A stretch of 31,702 nt of DNA from IMG/VR virus record IMGVR_UViG_3300010149_000077, positions 1 to 31,702 of that record, one strand, 5' to 3'. The notes beneath the pieces are model-generated. The model saw only the letters and a program-made list of their open reading frames with translations, was not told the origin of the DNA and did not search any database. The stretch comes from a virus. A program made the translations under genes and the position numbers. Below are positions 1 to 6,661 of the stretch, one piece after another; position 1 is the stretch's first letter; the number at the start of each line of letters is the position of its first letter.

Positions 1-10
1 CAGGCAAATA
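1..10 (-). repeat. Partial third copy of the intercistronic element
   Basis: CAGGCAAATA at the window edge matches the distal part of the 20-bp element found complete at 445-464 and 880-899 (AGGYAAATAA core). As in the copy at 445-464, it abuts the T-tract of a leftward terminator. The rest of the copy is outside the window. Confidence 0.5.
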
Positions 11-45
11 AAAAAAAGGAGAACTAAGTCTCCTTCTTTTTACCT
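8..45 (-). terminator. Intrinsic terminator of the leftmost gene
   Basis: A perfect 7-bp stem (AAGGAGA 16-22 with TCTCCTT 29-35, loop ACTAAG) is followed in the leftward direction by a run of T on the transcript strand (A-run 11-17 in the given strand). It lies about 60 bp past the stop of the leftward gene at 106-360 and fits an intrinsic terminator for it. Confidence 0.75.
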
Positions 46-105
46 GACTAATCGACATGTCAGTAGCATTACTTTTTATACTCCCATGCTTAGGGGGAGC
101 TGAAC

Positions 106-360
106 TTACTTGTTCTTTCTCTCTAATTCTTTGTTGCAGATACCGTAGTGGTACTGCAAGTGAGAACTAGAGGACTCCATTCTCTTCATGCATTCCTGCA
201 TGAAGGCCTCTTCCTTGGAAACCACCTTGACCTCCTCCTCTTTGGAAGAGAAGTCAATCAGGGAGATGACCTCTGTACCACAGTAAACTGCGGCAAAAAG
301 GAGGAAAAAGATGGCGATGACTTTGACATCATCGATGAATGATTCAACAAACTTACGCAT
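106..360 (-). CDS. Small single-span membrane protein, early-type, unknown function
   Basis: An 84-residue protein. The start at 360 was chosen because AAAGGA precedes it by about 8 nt; a longer upstream reading would run through the terminator of the next gene. Residues about 13-33 (from VIAIFFLL onward) form one hydrophobic helix after a short N-terminal segment. The rest is a charged, soluble tail rich in Glu/Lys (EEEVKVVSKEE). There is no cleavage-like site, so it probably stays anchored in the host inner membrane. It sits alone between its own terminator and a repeated promoter-like element, and it is richer in GC than the late genes. These are features of phage early or host-takeover genes, but no family is recognised. 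Confidence 0.7.
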   Translation of the reverse strand: MRKFVESFIDDVKVIAIFFLLFAAVYCGTEVISLIDFSSKEEEVKVVSKEEAFMQECMKRMESSSSHLQYHYGICNKELERKNK

Positions 361-444
361 AATACAAGTCCTTTGTTTTAGCGTGTTAAAAATTACCCGT
401 GATTGTCTTACGACGCCTAATGGCAAGCACCTGGGTAGAATGCT

Positions 445-464
445 CACTAAAGCTAGGTAAATAA
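445..464 (-). repeat. Intercistronic repeat, copy 2 (promoter-like position)
   Basis: The 20-bp block begins CACTAAAGC and ends AGGTAAATAA. On the leftward strand it follows directly on the U-tract of the terminator at 461-494 and lies about 85-105 bp upstream of the gene starting at 360. Eighteen of 20 positions match the copy at 880-899. The position suggests a promoter or another transcription signal; no clean -35/-10 pair could be assigned. Confidence 0.6.
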
Positions 465-494
465 AAAAAGAGACTCTTCCTTGAGTCTCCTTTT
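461..494 (-). terminator. Intrinsic terminator of the 495-806 gene
   Basis: Stem GAGACTC (470-476) with GAGTCTC (483-489), six-base loop, followed leftward by a T-rich tract (the A-run at 463-469 in the given strand). It begins 5 bp after the stop codon of the leftward gene at 495-806. The A/T-rich flanks on both sides make it potentially bidirectional. Confidence 0.8.
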
Positions 495-806
495 TCAATT
501 CTTAAATGCTCGATACTCCCCCTCAGGGCACTTGGCCCACTCCTGTACGAAACAGGAGACCTCATCAAAGAGGCCGTCCTCAAGAGCCCACCAGTGAAGC
601 TTAGCACTTAGATCTACACAGATCCATTTGCCATGCTGCTTCACCTTTAGCTCATAAGAGTATCGAGCGTCGACACAGGCCTCAAGGACCTTAGCCATCG
701 CCTCCTCAACCTCCTCCGAAGAGAAAGATGTGAAAATCTCCCAATCAACCTCACCAAGAGGGTTGAAGGTGCCAAAATTATTTGCCCAATAAGTTTGCTT
801 TGCCAT
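495..806 (-). CDS. Small early-type protein, unknown function
   Basis: A 103-residue soluble protein. The start at 806 (MAKQTYW) is set by a strong AGGAGA about 6 nt upstream; longer upstream readings have no such signal. It is acidic and rich in aromatic residues (many Trp/Tyr/Phe), with a helical middle (SSEEVEEAMAKVLEACV). No known motif is recognised. Codon use is GC-richer than in the late genes (GAG, GCC, CTC and GGC common). It has its own terminator 5 bp downstream and an intercistronic repeat upstream, so it is probably expressed as a single-gene unit. A host-takeover or anti-defence role is possible but unsupported. Confidence 0.75.
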   Translation of the reverse strand: MAKQTYWANNFGTFNPLGEVDWEIFTSFSSEEVEEAMAKVLEACVDARYSYELKVKQHGKWICVDLSAKLHWWALEDGLFDEVSCFVQEWAKCPEGEYRAFKN

Positions 807-835
807 GATATTTCTCCTAAAAGAAAACTGCCGTA

Positions 836-879
836 GAGACTCGGCACCTTGGCAGATGCACGGCATGAACATGAGTCTC
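836..879 (-). other. Inverted repeat in the 5' leader of the 495-806 gene
   Basis: GAGACTC (836-842) can pair with GAGTCTC (873-879) around a 30-nt loop, 30 bp upstream of the start codon at 806. It is the same 7-bp arm pair used in the terminator at 470-489, but without a T-tract after it. It could be a leader structure or a relic of a duplicated terminator cassette. Confidence 0.4.
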
Positions 880-899
880 CACTAAAGCAAGGCAAATAA
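880..899 (-). repeat. Intercistronic repeat, copy 3 (promoter-like position)
   Basis: The block begins CACTAAAGC and ends AGGCAAATAA, matching the copy at 445-464. It lies 74-93 bp upstream of the start at 806 in the leftward direction, an equivalent position to the other copy. That supports a shared control element, probably a promoter or part of one. Confidence 0.6.
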
Positions 900-901
900 C
901 A

Positions 902-1131
902 GGGGGTAGGCTAATAACAAAAGCTTATGAACTATATATACTATTACTACCCCCACAAATAATTTTTATACTTTTGTTTTGCCCCTATAGTAAAAATATT
1001 TTTTATATTTTCTATCCCCCCCTATAAGGCTTTTTACAAGTAATTTACTCTACCCCCACTTTCCCCCAAAAATTAATCCTAAAAATTTTAAATCGCTTTT
1101 TGCTTATTTTTTATTAGGAAAATTTAATTAC
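902..1131. other. AT-rich intergenic gap with C/G runs and an inverted repeat
   Basis: No gene is seen here. The stretch is very AT-rich but broken by runs of four to seven C (about 950-954, 982-985, 1015-1022, 1053-1057 and 1063-1067). GGGGGTAG (902-909) and CTACCCCC (947-954) form a perfect 8-bp inverted repeat that extends inward by TAATA after a 2-nt bulge. CTACCCCCAC occurs twice (947-956, 1050-1059), and CCCCTATA occurs twice (around 982-989 and 1019-1026). The gap separates the GC-richer leftward genes from the AT-rich leftward operon. Regulatory region, bidirectional terminator and replication-related site are all possible. Confidence 0.5.
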
Positions 1132-1341
1132 CTATATAGACTTTGCTTCTTCTTGAGATATTTCTCTAGCTATTAGGTATTCACTTTGCTTTCCGTATAG
1201 ATATTTTAATCTCTGCGCTATGTACGCTTGATCTTCAGGCTCTGCTTCGTATTCTTCGTAAAAGTCTATTACACGTTGATATGCGGCTATATATAAATTT
1301 ATTTCTTTTATGTCTGCTTTATTTATTTGATCTCTTAGCAT
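1132..1341 (-). CDS. Small helical protein, unknown function
   Basis: A 69-residue protein. The start at 1341 was chosen over an upstream Met because AAAGGA lies 5 nt before it and it begins 1 nt after the stop of the preceding gene (1343-1345). It is predicted almost wholly alpha-helical and highly charged (IKEINLYIAAYQRVIDFYEEY, then YIAQRLKYLYGKQSEYLIAREI), as in many small phage regulators or adaptor proteins. It is the last gene of a three-gene leftward operon with the ParB-like and membrane proteins. No family is recognised. Confidence 0.7.
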   Translation of the reverse strand: MLRDQINKADIKEINLYIAAYQRVIDFYEEYEAEPEDQAYIAQRLKYLYGKQSEYLIAREISQEEAKSI

Positions 1342-1342
1342 T

Positions 1343-1702
1343 TTATTCCTTTGGAGTTGGATCTTTTGTAAATTGAACACAATCTATGTATTCTAATCCT
1401 AAATGTTTTGCTTTCATTAGTCTATGTACTCCATCAAAGATTAAGTTCTCTTCTGAAAGTATTATTGGGTAGCTTAAGTCAGCAGTTAAGACTCTTTGCA
1501 TGTGGTGTAAAAAGAACTTATTGCTTATTGTTTCGCCTTCATGTTGCCAGCACCATTCTTGTGCATACCTCGCATCCCATAAATTTGAAACTAAAATTTT
1601 TTTCTTTTGGAAGTCTTTTGTAGACTTCCATATGTCTTCTAGATTCCACTGTCTTGTATATGGGTATTTGTCTGTTTTTGGAAAGTACACTGTAGATGAC
1701 AT
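1343..1702 (-). CDS. Small ParB/sulfiredoxin-like domain protein
   Basis: A 119-residue protein. Near the C-terminus it carries ENLIFDGVHRLMKAKHLG, which fits the DGxHRxxAAxxLG signature of ParB-like N-terminal/sulfiredoxin-fold domains, preceded by a hydrophobic strand (YPIILSEE) as in those domains. In that superfamily the motif binds or hydrolyses nucleotide (CTP in ParB, ATP in sulfiredoxin). The DG and HR are present here, but the protein is short and lacks ParB's helix-turn-helix. It lies in a leftward operon, 11 nt after the membrane-protein gene and just before the small helical gene. The upstream SD is weak (GAAAG). Related small phage proteins are usually unannotated; the function is open. 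Confidence 0.65.
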   Translation of the reverse strand: MSSTVYFPKTDKYPYTRQWNLEDIWKSTKDFQKKKILVSNLWDARYAQEWCWQHEGETISNKFFLHHMQRVLTADLSYPIILSEENLIFDGVHRLMKAKHLGLEYIDCVQFTKDPTPKE

Positions 1703-1713
1703 TTATACTGCTT

Positions 1714-2037
1714 TCATTTTAACACTAGAAAGCTACCTACCATTAGTAGTGTTAAGCCAACTAGCTGTTGATTTGTTGGTGAGTCAAAATAATAGAAACT
1801 CAAACCTAACTCTATTATAGTATGTAAACAATAGGTAATTGCTATTGCACCCCATATGTTATACTGCTTAACGAAGTACCACCACGATAGTAATCCTAAG
1901 TAATTTGTTAAAAGTCCGGTAGTTAGCCACCATTTTAAAGGTGACCATTGTAGTTTAAACAGTAAGTTTGAGTTACCTTTATACCAGAGTATAATATATA
2001 GTAAGCTACACATTAAAACATATAGGAGAGTTTGCAT
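1714..2037 (-). CDS. Four-helix membrane protein of SMR-transporter size
   Basis: A 107-residue, very hydrophobic protein with four likely membrane spans: about residues 3-19 (TLLYVLMCSLLYIILWY), 36-56 (WWLTTGLL...), 62-84 (IWGAIAITYCLHTIIELGL) and 91-106 (LVGLTLLMVGSFLVL). Size, four-helix layout and the glycine-containing last helix resemble small multidrug resistance/DMT-type transporters. However, the SMR active-site Glu in helix 1 is not present, so transport is only an inference. First gene of the leftward operon. Its start codon is 1 bp from the divergent late gene, so its 5' end carries the late promoter and the RBS of that gene. Its own SD is poor (AAAGG about 13 nt upstream). Confidence 0.65.
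   Translation of the reverse strand: MQTLLYVLMCSLLYIILWYKGNSNLLFKLQWSPLKWWLTTGLLTNYLGLLSWWYFVKQYNIWGAIAITYCLHTIIELGLSFYYFDSPTNQQLVGLTLLMVGSFLVLK
1968..1995 (+). promoter_or_regulatory. Sigma70-like promoter for the rightward structural genes
   Basis: TTGAGT (1968-1973), a 16-nt spacer and a perfect TATAAT (1990-1995) lie inside the divergent membrane-protein gene. Transcription would begin near 2002, giving a leader of roughly 37 nt with AGGAGAG (2024-2030) before the ATG at 2039. This is the best host-type promoter seen in the window and suits the first gene of the long rightward block. Confidence 0.6.
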
Positions 2038-2038
2038 A

Positions 2039-2794
2039 ATGAGTAAAGACCTTTTAAGGGTAGATGCTAGTAAAGAGTCTAGGCAAGTTGAGTTTTATAA
2101 TTCTTTGGACCAGGAAGAATATAATAAATACCTAAGTAAAATTCCGCCCGAAAAATTAATTAGAATTAAAAAGTCTGTAAACCGACTACAAACAGGTGTG
2201 CATGCATCTGCACCTTTAACTTGCTTAGGGCCCGAAAGTTGTCCCTTTATTAAGAAATGTCCTATACCTACCTTAAAAGCAGACTCTACTTTGGATTTAG
2301 GAGAAGCTTCTGACTATCCTATTGGTAGAGAATGTATTATGGAGAAGTTTTATGTAGAGCAAAAGATAGTAGACTATTTAAAGTATCTAGATGTAGATCC
2401 AAACAATCCTGTAGAAATGTCTATTGTAAATGAATTAGCTTTAATTGATTTATATAAAAATAGGTGTCTTTTTGTTTTGTCTAGTGGAGATAAAAGAGGT
2501 GAGGGTAGAGACTTCTTGATGGTAGATGTTACTGGATTTAACGAGAACGGAGATAGGGCGGAGTCTACTAAGTTGCATCCAGTTATAGATATGATTGATA
2601 GATTAGAGAGAAGAAGAGAGCGTTGGTTAGAACGACTTATGGAAACAAGAAAGTCTAAAGCAGACTTAATGTTAAAAATGGGTGAAAAACAAAATAACTC
2701 TAAGGTATTATCTGAAATACAAGCATTAAGGGAAGCTCTAGCTTCAGTAGAAACAGAAGCTGTAGATGATGAGGATATATTTATAGATGATTGA
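2039..2794 (+). CDS. Putative terminase small subunit (Cys-rich)
   Basis: A 251-residue protein at the head of the packaging/structural block; AGGAGAG sits 8 nt before the ATG. Residues 62-99 hold four cysteines (C62, C68, C74 and C99, in CLGPESC...KKC...GREC) that could bind a metal or an Fe-S cluster. The second half is helical and charged, with KLHPVIDMIDRLERRRERW (about 180-198) followed by a basic coiled-coil-like stretch and a very acidic tail (VDDEDIFIDD). The HPxxxxxxRLxRRRxR pattern together with a position just before the terminase region is typical of divergent phage small terminases, which recognise packaging-site DNA. It shares 8 nt with the next gene. The call rests on pattern and context; a general DNA-binding protein is the alternative. 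Confidence 0.45.
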   Translation: MSKDLLRVDASKESRQVEFYNSLDQEEYNKYLSKIPPEKLIRIKKSVNRLQTGVHASAPLTCLGPESCPFIKKCPIPTLKADSTLDLGEASDYPIGRECIMEKFYVEQKIVDYLKYLDVDPNNPVEMSIVNELALIDLYKNRCLFVLSSGDKRGEGRDFLMVDVTGFNENGDRAESTKLHPVIDMIDRLERRRERWLERLMETRKSKADLMLKMGEKQNNSKVLSEIQALREALASVETEAVDDEDIFIDD

Positions 2795-5700
2795 AGCTCT
2801 TAAATCTATGTATATGAATACTACAGGCAGACCTGTAACTGTAGACTTTGAGTCTGACGGTAGGCCTCGTAGAATGATTATAGAGCCAGGAGCTACTTTT
2901 GATGGTAACTTTTATGGTGCTACTAATGTAAGAATAGACGGTAGTGCTATATTTGATCCAGGTATGAAGAATATAGGTAACATTCTTCAACAAGCAGTTA
3001 TTTTAGACTATGAAACTACTAGTAAGTTTGGTGGAGCAGTAATTACAGAAGCTTCTGCTTATCATGTAGATCAGAATTTAGTTAAGACTTTTTATGTTAA
3101 GCCTTATCACATGGTTACAGTTGGTGACGGTGATTTCTTTGAGCAAGCTCAAATGTCTTCTAAAAAGACCAGACAGGTCAAAACTATAAAAAGTAATGTA
3201 ACACCTAGGGGTCACTTCGCTTCTTTCTTTACAAGGCATTTAAGTGACATATTTTTGTCAGAAGAATCTCGTTCGCTTGGATATTTTATAAACGACTTTA
3301 ATACTAATAAAATGACTGAGTCTTTTGAAAAAATTGTTAAAACTCCTATTTTTAATTTAAGTAAAGCTAGTGAAGATCTTCAAGACATGTTTGTTAAATT
3401 GCATACAGGTCAATTTAAAAATAGATTAGAGTTTGAAGAAGCTATTCTTACCTTAGATAGACAAAAGAAAATCTTTGATAAGGGTGCAGTTAGAGATGAG
3501 TTACTTAAGTACACTAGTGTAGTAGATAAATTTCAAACTAGGTACTATGTAAACTCTGCAGAAGAAGCAAGTCGTTTAGGTATAACTAGTACTTTATTTA
3601 CTAAGGCAGAAAATAGACAAATATTTGATACTTTATCTTACTTAAGAGCTGAGGGTGATATAGGTGTTGCTGATTTACAAAAGCGCACTGAAGATATATT
3701 TAGAGATAGGTTTGGTAGACCAGACATTGCTATACAAGCAGAGCAAGTAGATATTGAGGATTTAATCTTTAAAAGATTGCCGCAAGAAATTGAAGGTAAA
3801 AGCTTATATGCTTCTAACGTTTTATTTGAGTCTAAGCAAACAGGAGCAACTATTAGAGGTATAGTTGCAAACCAATTATTTAAAGAAGATCCAAATTTTA
3901 TAAATTTAGACCCAGATCAGTATAATGCTCGTATAAGAAACAAGCTAGTTCAAGTAGGTAATCCTTTTGAAGAAGTTATGCAGGCAGTTTCTTATACAGG
4001 AGATCCTTTTTATACAACAGGCAAAGAGTATACTTATGCTAAGTCTTTAGCTACTAAAGAGAATACATATGCTGATTTGTTTGAGACTTTTGTAAAAACT
4101 ACAGAAGGCCCTGGTAGGGCTAGAGATATTATCGATTTACAGAAAATGACTCAAGGCGCAACCCAAAGAATGGGGTTGAACGATATAGAACATCCATTAG
4201 GCATGTCGGTAGAAGTTCAAAGTCGTTTATTTGGTGCTGCACAAGAAATATCCCAAGGTGGTGACGCTGCTCAAATTACTAGACAGTTATTAGAAAAAGA
4301 AGCGCATATTTCTGCATCTGACGCTGCTATATCCTCTCCAAAAATTATGCAAGCTGCGCTTCCGTTTAATGTTGCTGCTGAAGAGTTTAGGCGAGGTAGC
4401 GAGTTAGGCAGAGCTTACTATAAGCAAGCATTAGAAGGCAGAGGACCCTTGTTGGGTTTATTTGCCTATGGGGAACTTACTAAGAAGTATTTTTCTACAG
4501 TAGGTCCTGACGATTTGGGACTAGCAGATATTCACTTTGAACAAAGAGTTGCTAGAAATTTAGAGTCTGTATTAGCGCCCGACAATTTACAAACATTTGG
4601 TAGCGTTAAAGGTTACAAGCTTTTAGAAATGCCTACTTTTAGAGTAGATAAGCAAGGTAACCGTATACAAGATTTGAGAACTACTAGTTACGCTAAAACT
4701 CAAACTTATATGGGTATAGAAGGTGTTTATTCTTCTGCAATTACTGATGCTAAAAAGTATCCAGGAGTAGATCCTGAAGCAGCAATACATAGATTGTTTG
4801 AAAAAGTAAACAGAGATGAAGTGCTAGTAGAGTTTGATGAAAAGCAAGGTCGGTATGTTTTACCTGAAGTAAGTGACCCTAAAGAATATTCTAGTAAATT
4901 AAGATCTAGGGTAAAAGCAATTACAGAAAGTAATGCAGAGCAAGTTGAATTATTTGCAAGACGCAGTAGTAGTAACATAATAGATGACGTTATGAATACT
5001 TTAAGAGCTTCTGATAAAGCATCTGCTATCCAAAGAACTTCTGTATCTGTAGGTGGTAGATCTAGTCTCGATAGAGCTATAGGTGCTCATGAAACTTTAA
5101 AGTTTGCAAAACGTACAATAGCTCCAGTAATGGCTTTTGGTTTAGCTATGTCAGGTCTGTCTACTTTAGAAAGATTTCAACAACCTGAGAGGAGTAGTTA
5201 TTTAATACCTAGTTACCACGATTGGTTTGCTTCTCAAGCAGAAATGTTTGGTGGCAATGAGTCTTTTGTTAGATCGATGCAACAGAAGACAGGCTATATA
5301 GAAGGTATGCAAGAGTCAGGAATGTCATCTATGTTAAGGAAGATGAGTTCTGACTTTGGTTCTCCATATACTGGTCCTGGATATTCTGATTTAACTTTAG
5401 AAAGAGGGGAAATTTTAAGAGAAAGGCAACGTAAGCTTAGACATATGTATACTGAACGTCACTTAGCACCTACAGGTGACATAAAAGGTATGATATCTAG
5501 CTTTATAAGAAAATCTTTTTCCCCCCAAGAATTAAACTATCAAAACTCAACAAAAACTCTACTAAATAGAGGTTCTTTTGGAGCAGAAGACTACACTAGT
5601 TTAAAAGGTAAAAACTTAACTAAAGTAACTTTAAGCAATAACTATAATATATCTGTACAAGATGCTGATACTATAACTTTGAAAAGAAATTATGGTAGTG

Positions 5701-6659
5701 GAGGAATGAAAAACTTTTTCTCAGGAAGAAAAAGTAATAAACCAATGTCAATACGTTTAGCAGGTATAGACGCACCGGAAACTGCTCACCAAGGTAGAGG
5801 TGCTCAACCTTATGCAGAAGCAGCTAAACGTATAGCTCAAGATATGATTAGTAGGGCTAAAAATGTAGAAGTAGTATTTGATGAAGGCGACTCTACTTAT
5901 GGCCGTAGAGTAGGTATGGTTTATGCTGATGGAGTAAATGTAAACTTAGAGTTAATTAAAAGAGGTGCTGCTGCTTATTTACCATATAGAGGTAAACAAA
6001 AAAGTACTATATATGACAACAGCGAATTTAGCTCTGCTCAAGAATCTGCATATCAGTCTAAAAGAGGTATGTGGAGATCTGATTACTTTAGAAGCTATAA
6101 GCAAATAGCTCAAGAGTCAGGTCAAACAGTTACTTTTAATACTTTGGTAAATACTTCAAAAGTAGCTCAAAATACTTCCTTGATGACAATGTACTCTGCA
6201 ATGAAAACTTCAGAAGCGTTTGGTATGCAAAACACAGTAGCTCAGCAAGCAACTGCAGACGCAGGCTTAGCTTTAAAAAATAAAGCTAGTAGGAGTGGAA
6301 GTAGTATATTTAAACCTGACTATATGAAGAATGAATGGACTGAGCCAAACCTTATGGGTATGCATCAGACCAATTCCATACTAACAGGAATGAATGAACT
6401 TAAATACGATTTAAACAAGTCAATAAAAACTAAAGGTGGTTATGCTTACAATAAGCATTCTGCTTTAAGAGTTAAATCTCTAGACTTGGAGTTAGCAGCA
6501 GAAACAACTTCTGCTAAATACAATAGCTTTAATAAAGATTATTTATTTAATACAAAAGAGCTAAATAAAAAAAGGCACCGTATTGCAGCAATGCAATTTT
6601 TACAACAAAGACAAAACAATAAAATGTTTAGTTATAGCTCAGGACACCATAGGATGTAA
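2787..6659 (+). CDS. Giant DnaQ-like exonuclease motif + staphylococcal-nuclease-like protein
   Basis: A 1290-residue protein. Near the N-terminus, VILDYETTSK (71-80) matches the ExoI motif of DEDD/DnaQ exonucleases (D74, E76); the later DEDD motifs are not certain (a candidate is around FINDF, 167-171). A full SNase-like domain lies at about 950-1095: DADTITL (D959, D961), RLAGIDAPE (R990, D995, E998) and YGRR (R1040) match the Ca-binding and catalytic Asp21, Arg35, Asp40, Glu43 and Arg87 of staphylococcal nuclease. A hydrophobic segment sits near 777-795 (TIAPVMAFGLAMSGLS), and the basic tail ends in HHRM. The long middle is unrecognised. It overlaps the previous gene by 8 nt and lies upstream of the large terminase. 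The role may be in DNA processing at packaging, or as a nuclease carried in the virion and ejected into the host. The SNase call is strong; the exonuclease call is moderate. Confidence 0.8.
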   Translation: MIEALKSMYMNTTGRPVTVDFESDGRPRRMIIEPGATFDGNFYGATNVRIDGSAIFDPGMKNIGNILQQAVILDYETTSKFGGAVITEASAYHVDQNLVKTFYVKPYHMVTVGDGDFFEQAQMSSKKTRQVKTIKSNVTPRGHFASFFTRHLSDIFLSEESRSLGYFINDFNTNKMTESFEKIVKTPIFNLSKASEDLQDMFVKLHTGQFKNRLEFEEAILTLDRQKKIFDKGAVRDELLKYTSVVDKFQTRYYVNSAEEASRLGITSTLFTKAENRQIFDTLSYLRAEGDIGVADLQKRTEDIFRDRFGRPDIAIQAEQVDIEDLIFKRLPQEIEGKSLYASNVLFESKQTGATIRGIVANQLFKEDPNFINLDPDQYNARIRNKLVQVGNPFEEVMQAVSYTGDPFYTTGKEYTYAKSLATKENTYADLFETFVKTTEGPGRARDIIDLQKMTQGATQRMGLNDIEHPLGMSVEVQSRLFGAAQEISQGGDAAQITRQLLEKEAHISASDAAISSPKIMQAALPFNVAAEEFRRGSELGRAYYKQALEGRGPLLGLFAYGELTKKYFSTVGPDDLGLADIHFEQRVARNLESVLAPDNLQTFGSVKGYKLLEMPTFRVDKQGNRIQDLRTTSYAKTQTYMGIEGVYSSAITDAKKYPGVDPEAAIHRLFEKVNRDEVLVEFDEKQGRYVLPEVSDPKEYSSKLRSRVKAITESNAEQVELFARRSSSNIIDDVMNTLRASDKASAIQRTSVSVGGRSSLDRAIGAHETLKFAKRTIAPVMAFGLAMSGLSTLERFQQPERSSYLIPSYHDWFASQAEMFGGNESFVRSMQQKTGYIEGMQESGMSSMLRKMSSDFGSPYTGPGYSDLTLERGEILRERQRKLRHMYTERHLAPTGDIKGMISSFIRKSFSPQELNYQNSTKTLLNRGSFGAEDYTSLKGKNLTKVTLSNNYNISVQDADTITLKRNYGSGGMKNFFSGRKSNKPMSIRLAGIDAPETAHQGRGAQPYAEAAKRIAQDMISRAKNVEVVFDEGDSTYGRRVGMVYADGVNVNLELIKRGAAAYLPYRGKQKSTIYDNSEFSSAQESAYQSKRGMWRSDYFRSYKQIAQESGQTVTFNTLVNTSKVAQNTSLMTMYSAMKTSEAFGMQNTVAQQATADAGLALKNKASRSGSSIFKPDYMKNEWTEPNLMGMHQTNSILTGMNELKYDLNKSIKTKGGYAYNKHSALRVKSLDLELAAETTSAKYNSFNKDYLFNTKELNKKRHRIAAMQFLQQRQNNKMFSYSSGHHRM

Positions 6660-6661
6660 TT

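Noticed and set aside
148-342. Short rightward open frame over the small membrane-protein gene
   Set aside because: No SD, and it lies opposite a gene with a good SD, start and terminator.
981-990. CTATAGGGG on the leftward strand as a T7-type promoter
   Set aside because: Only the last few bases match, no phage-type RNA polymerase gene is in view and upstream promoter bases do not fit; kept only as a repeated motif.
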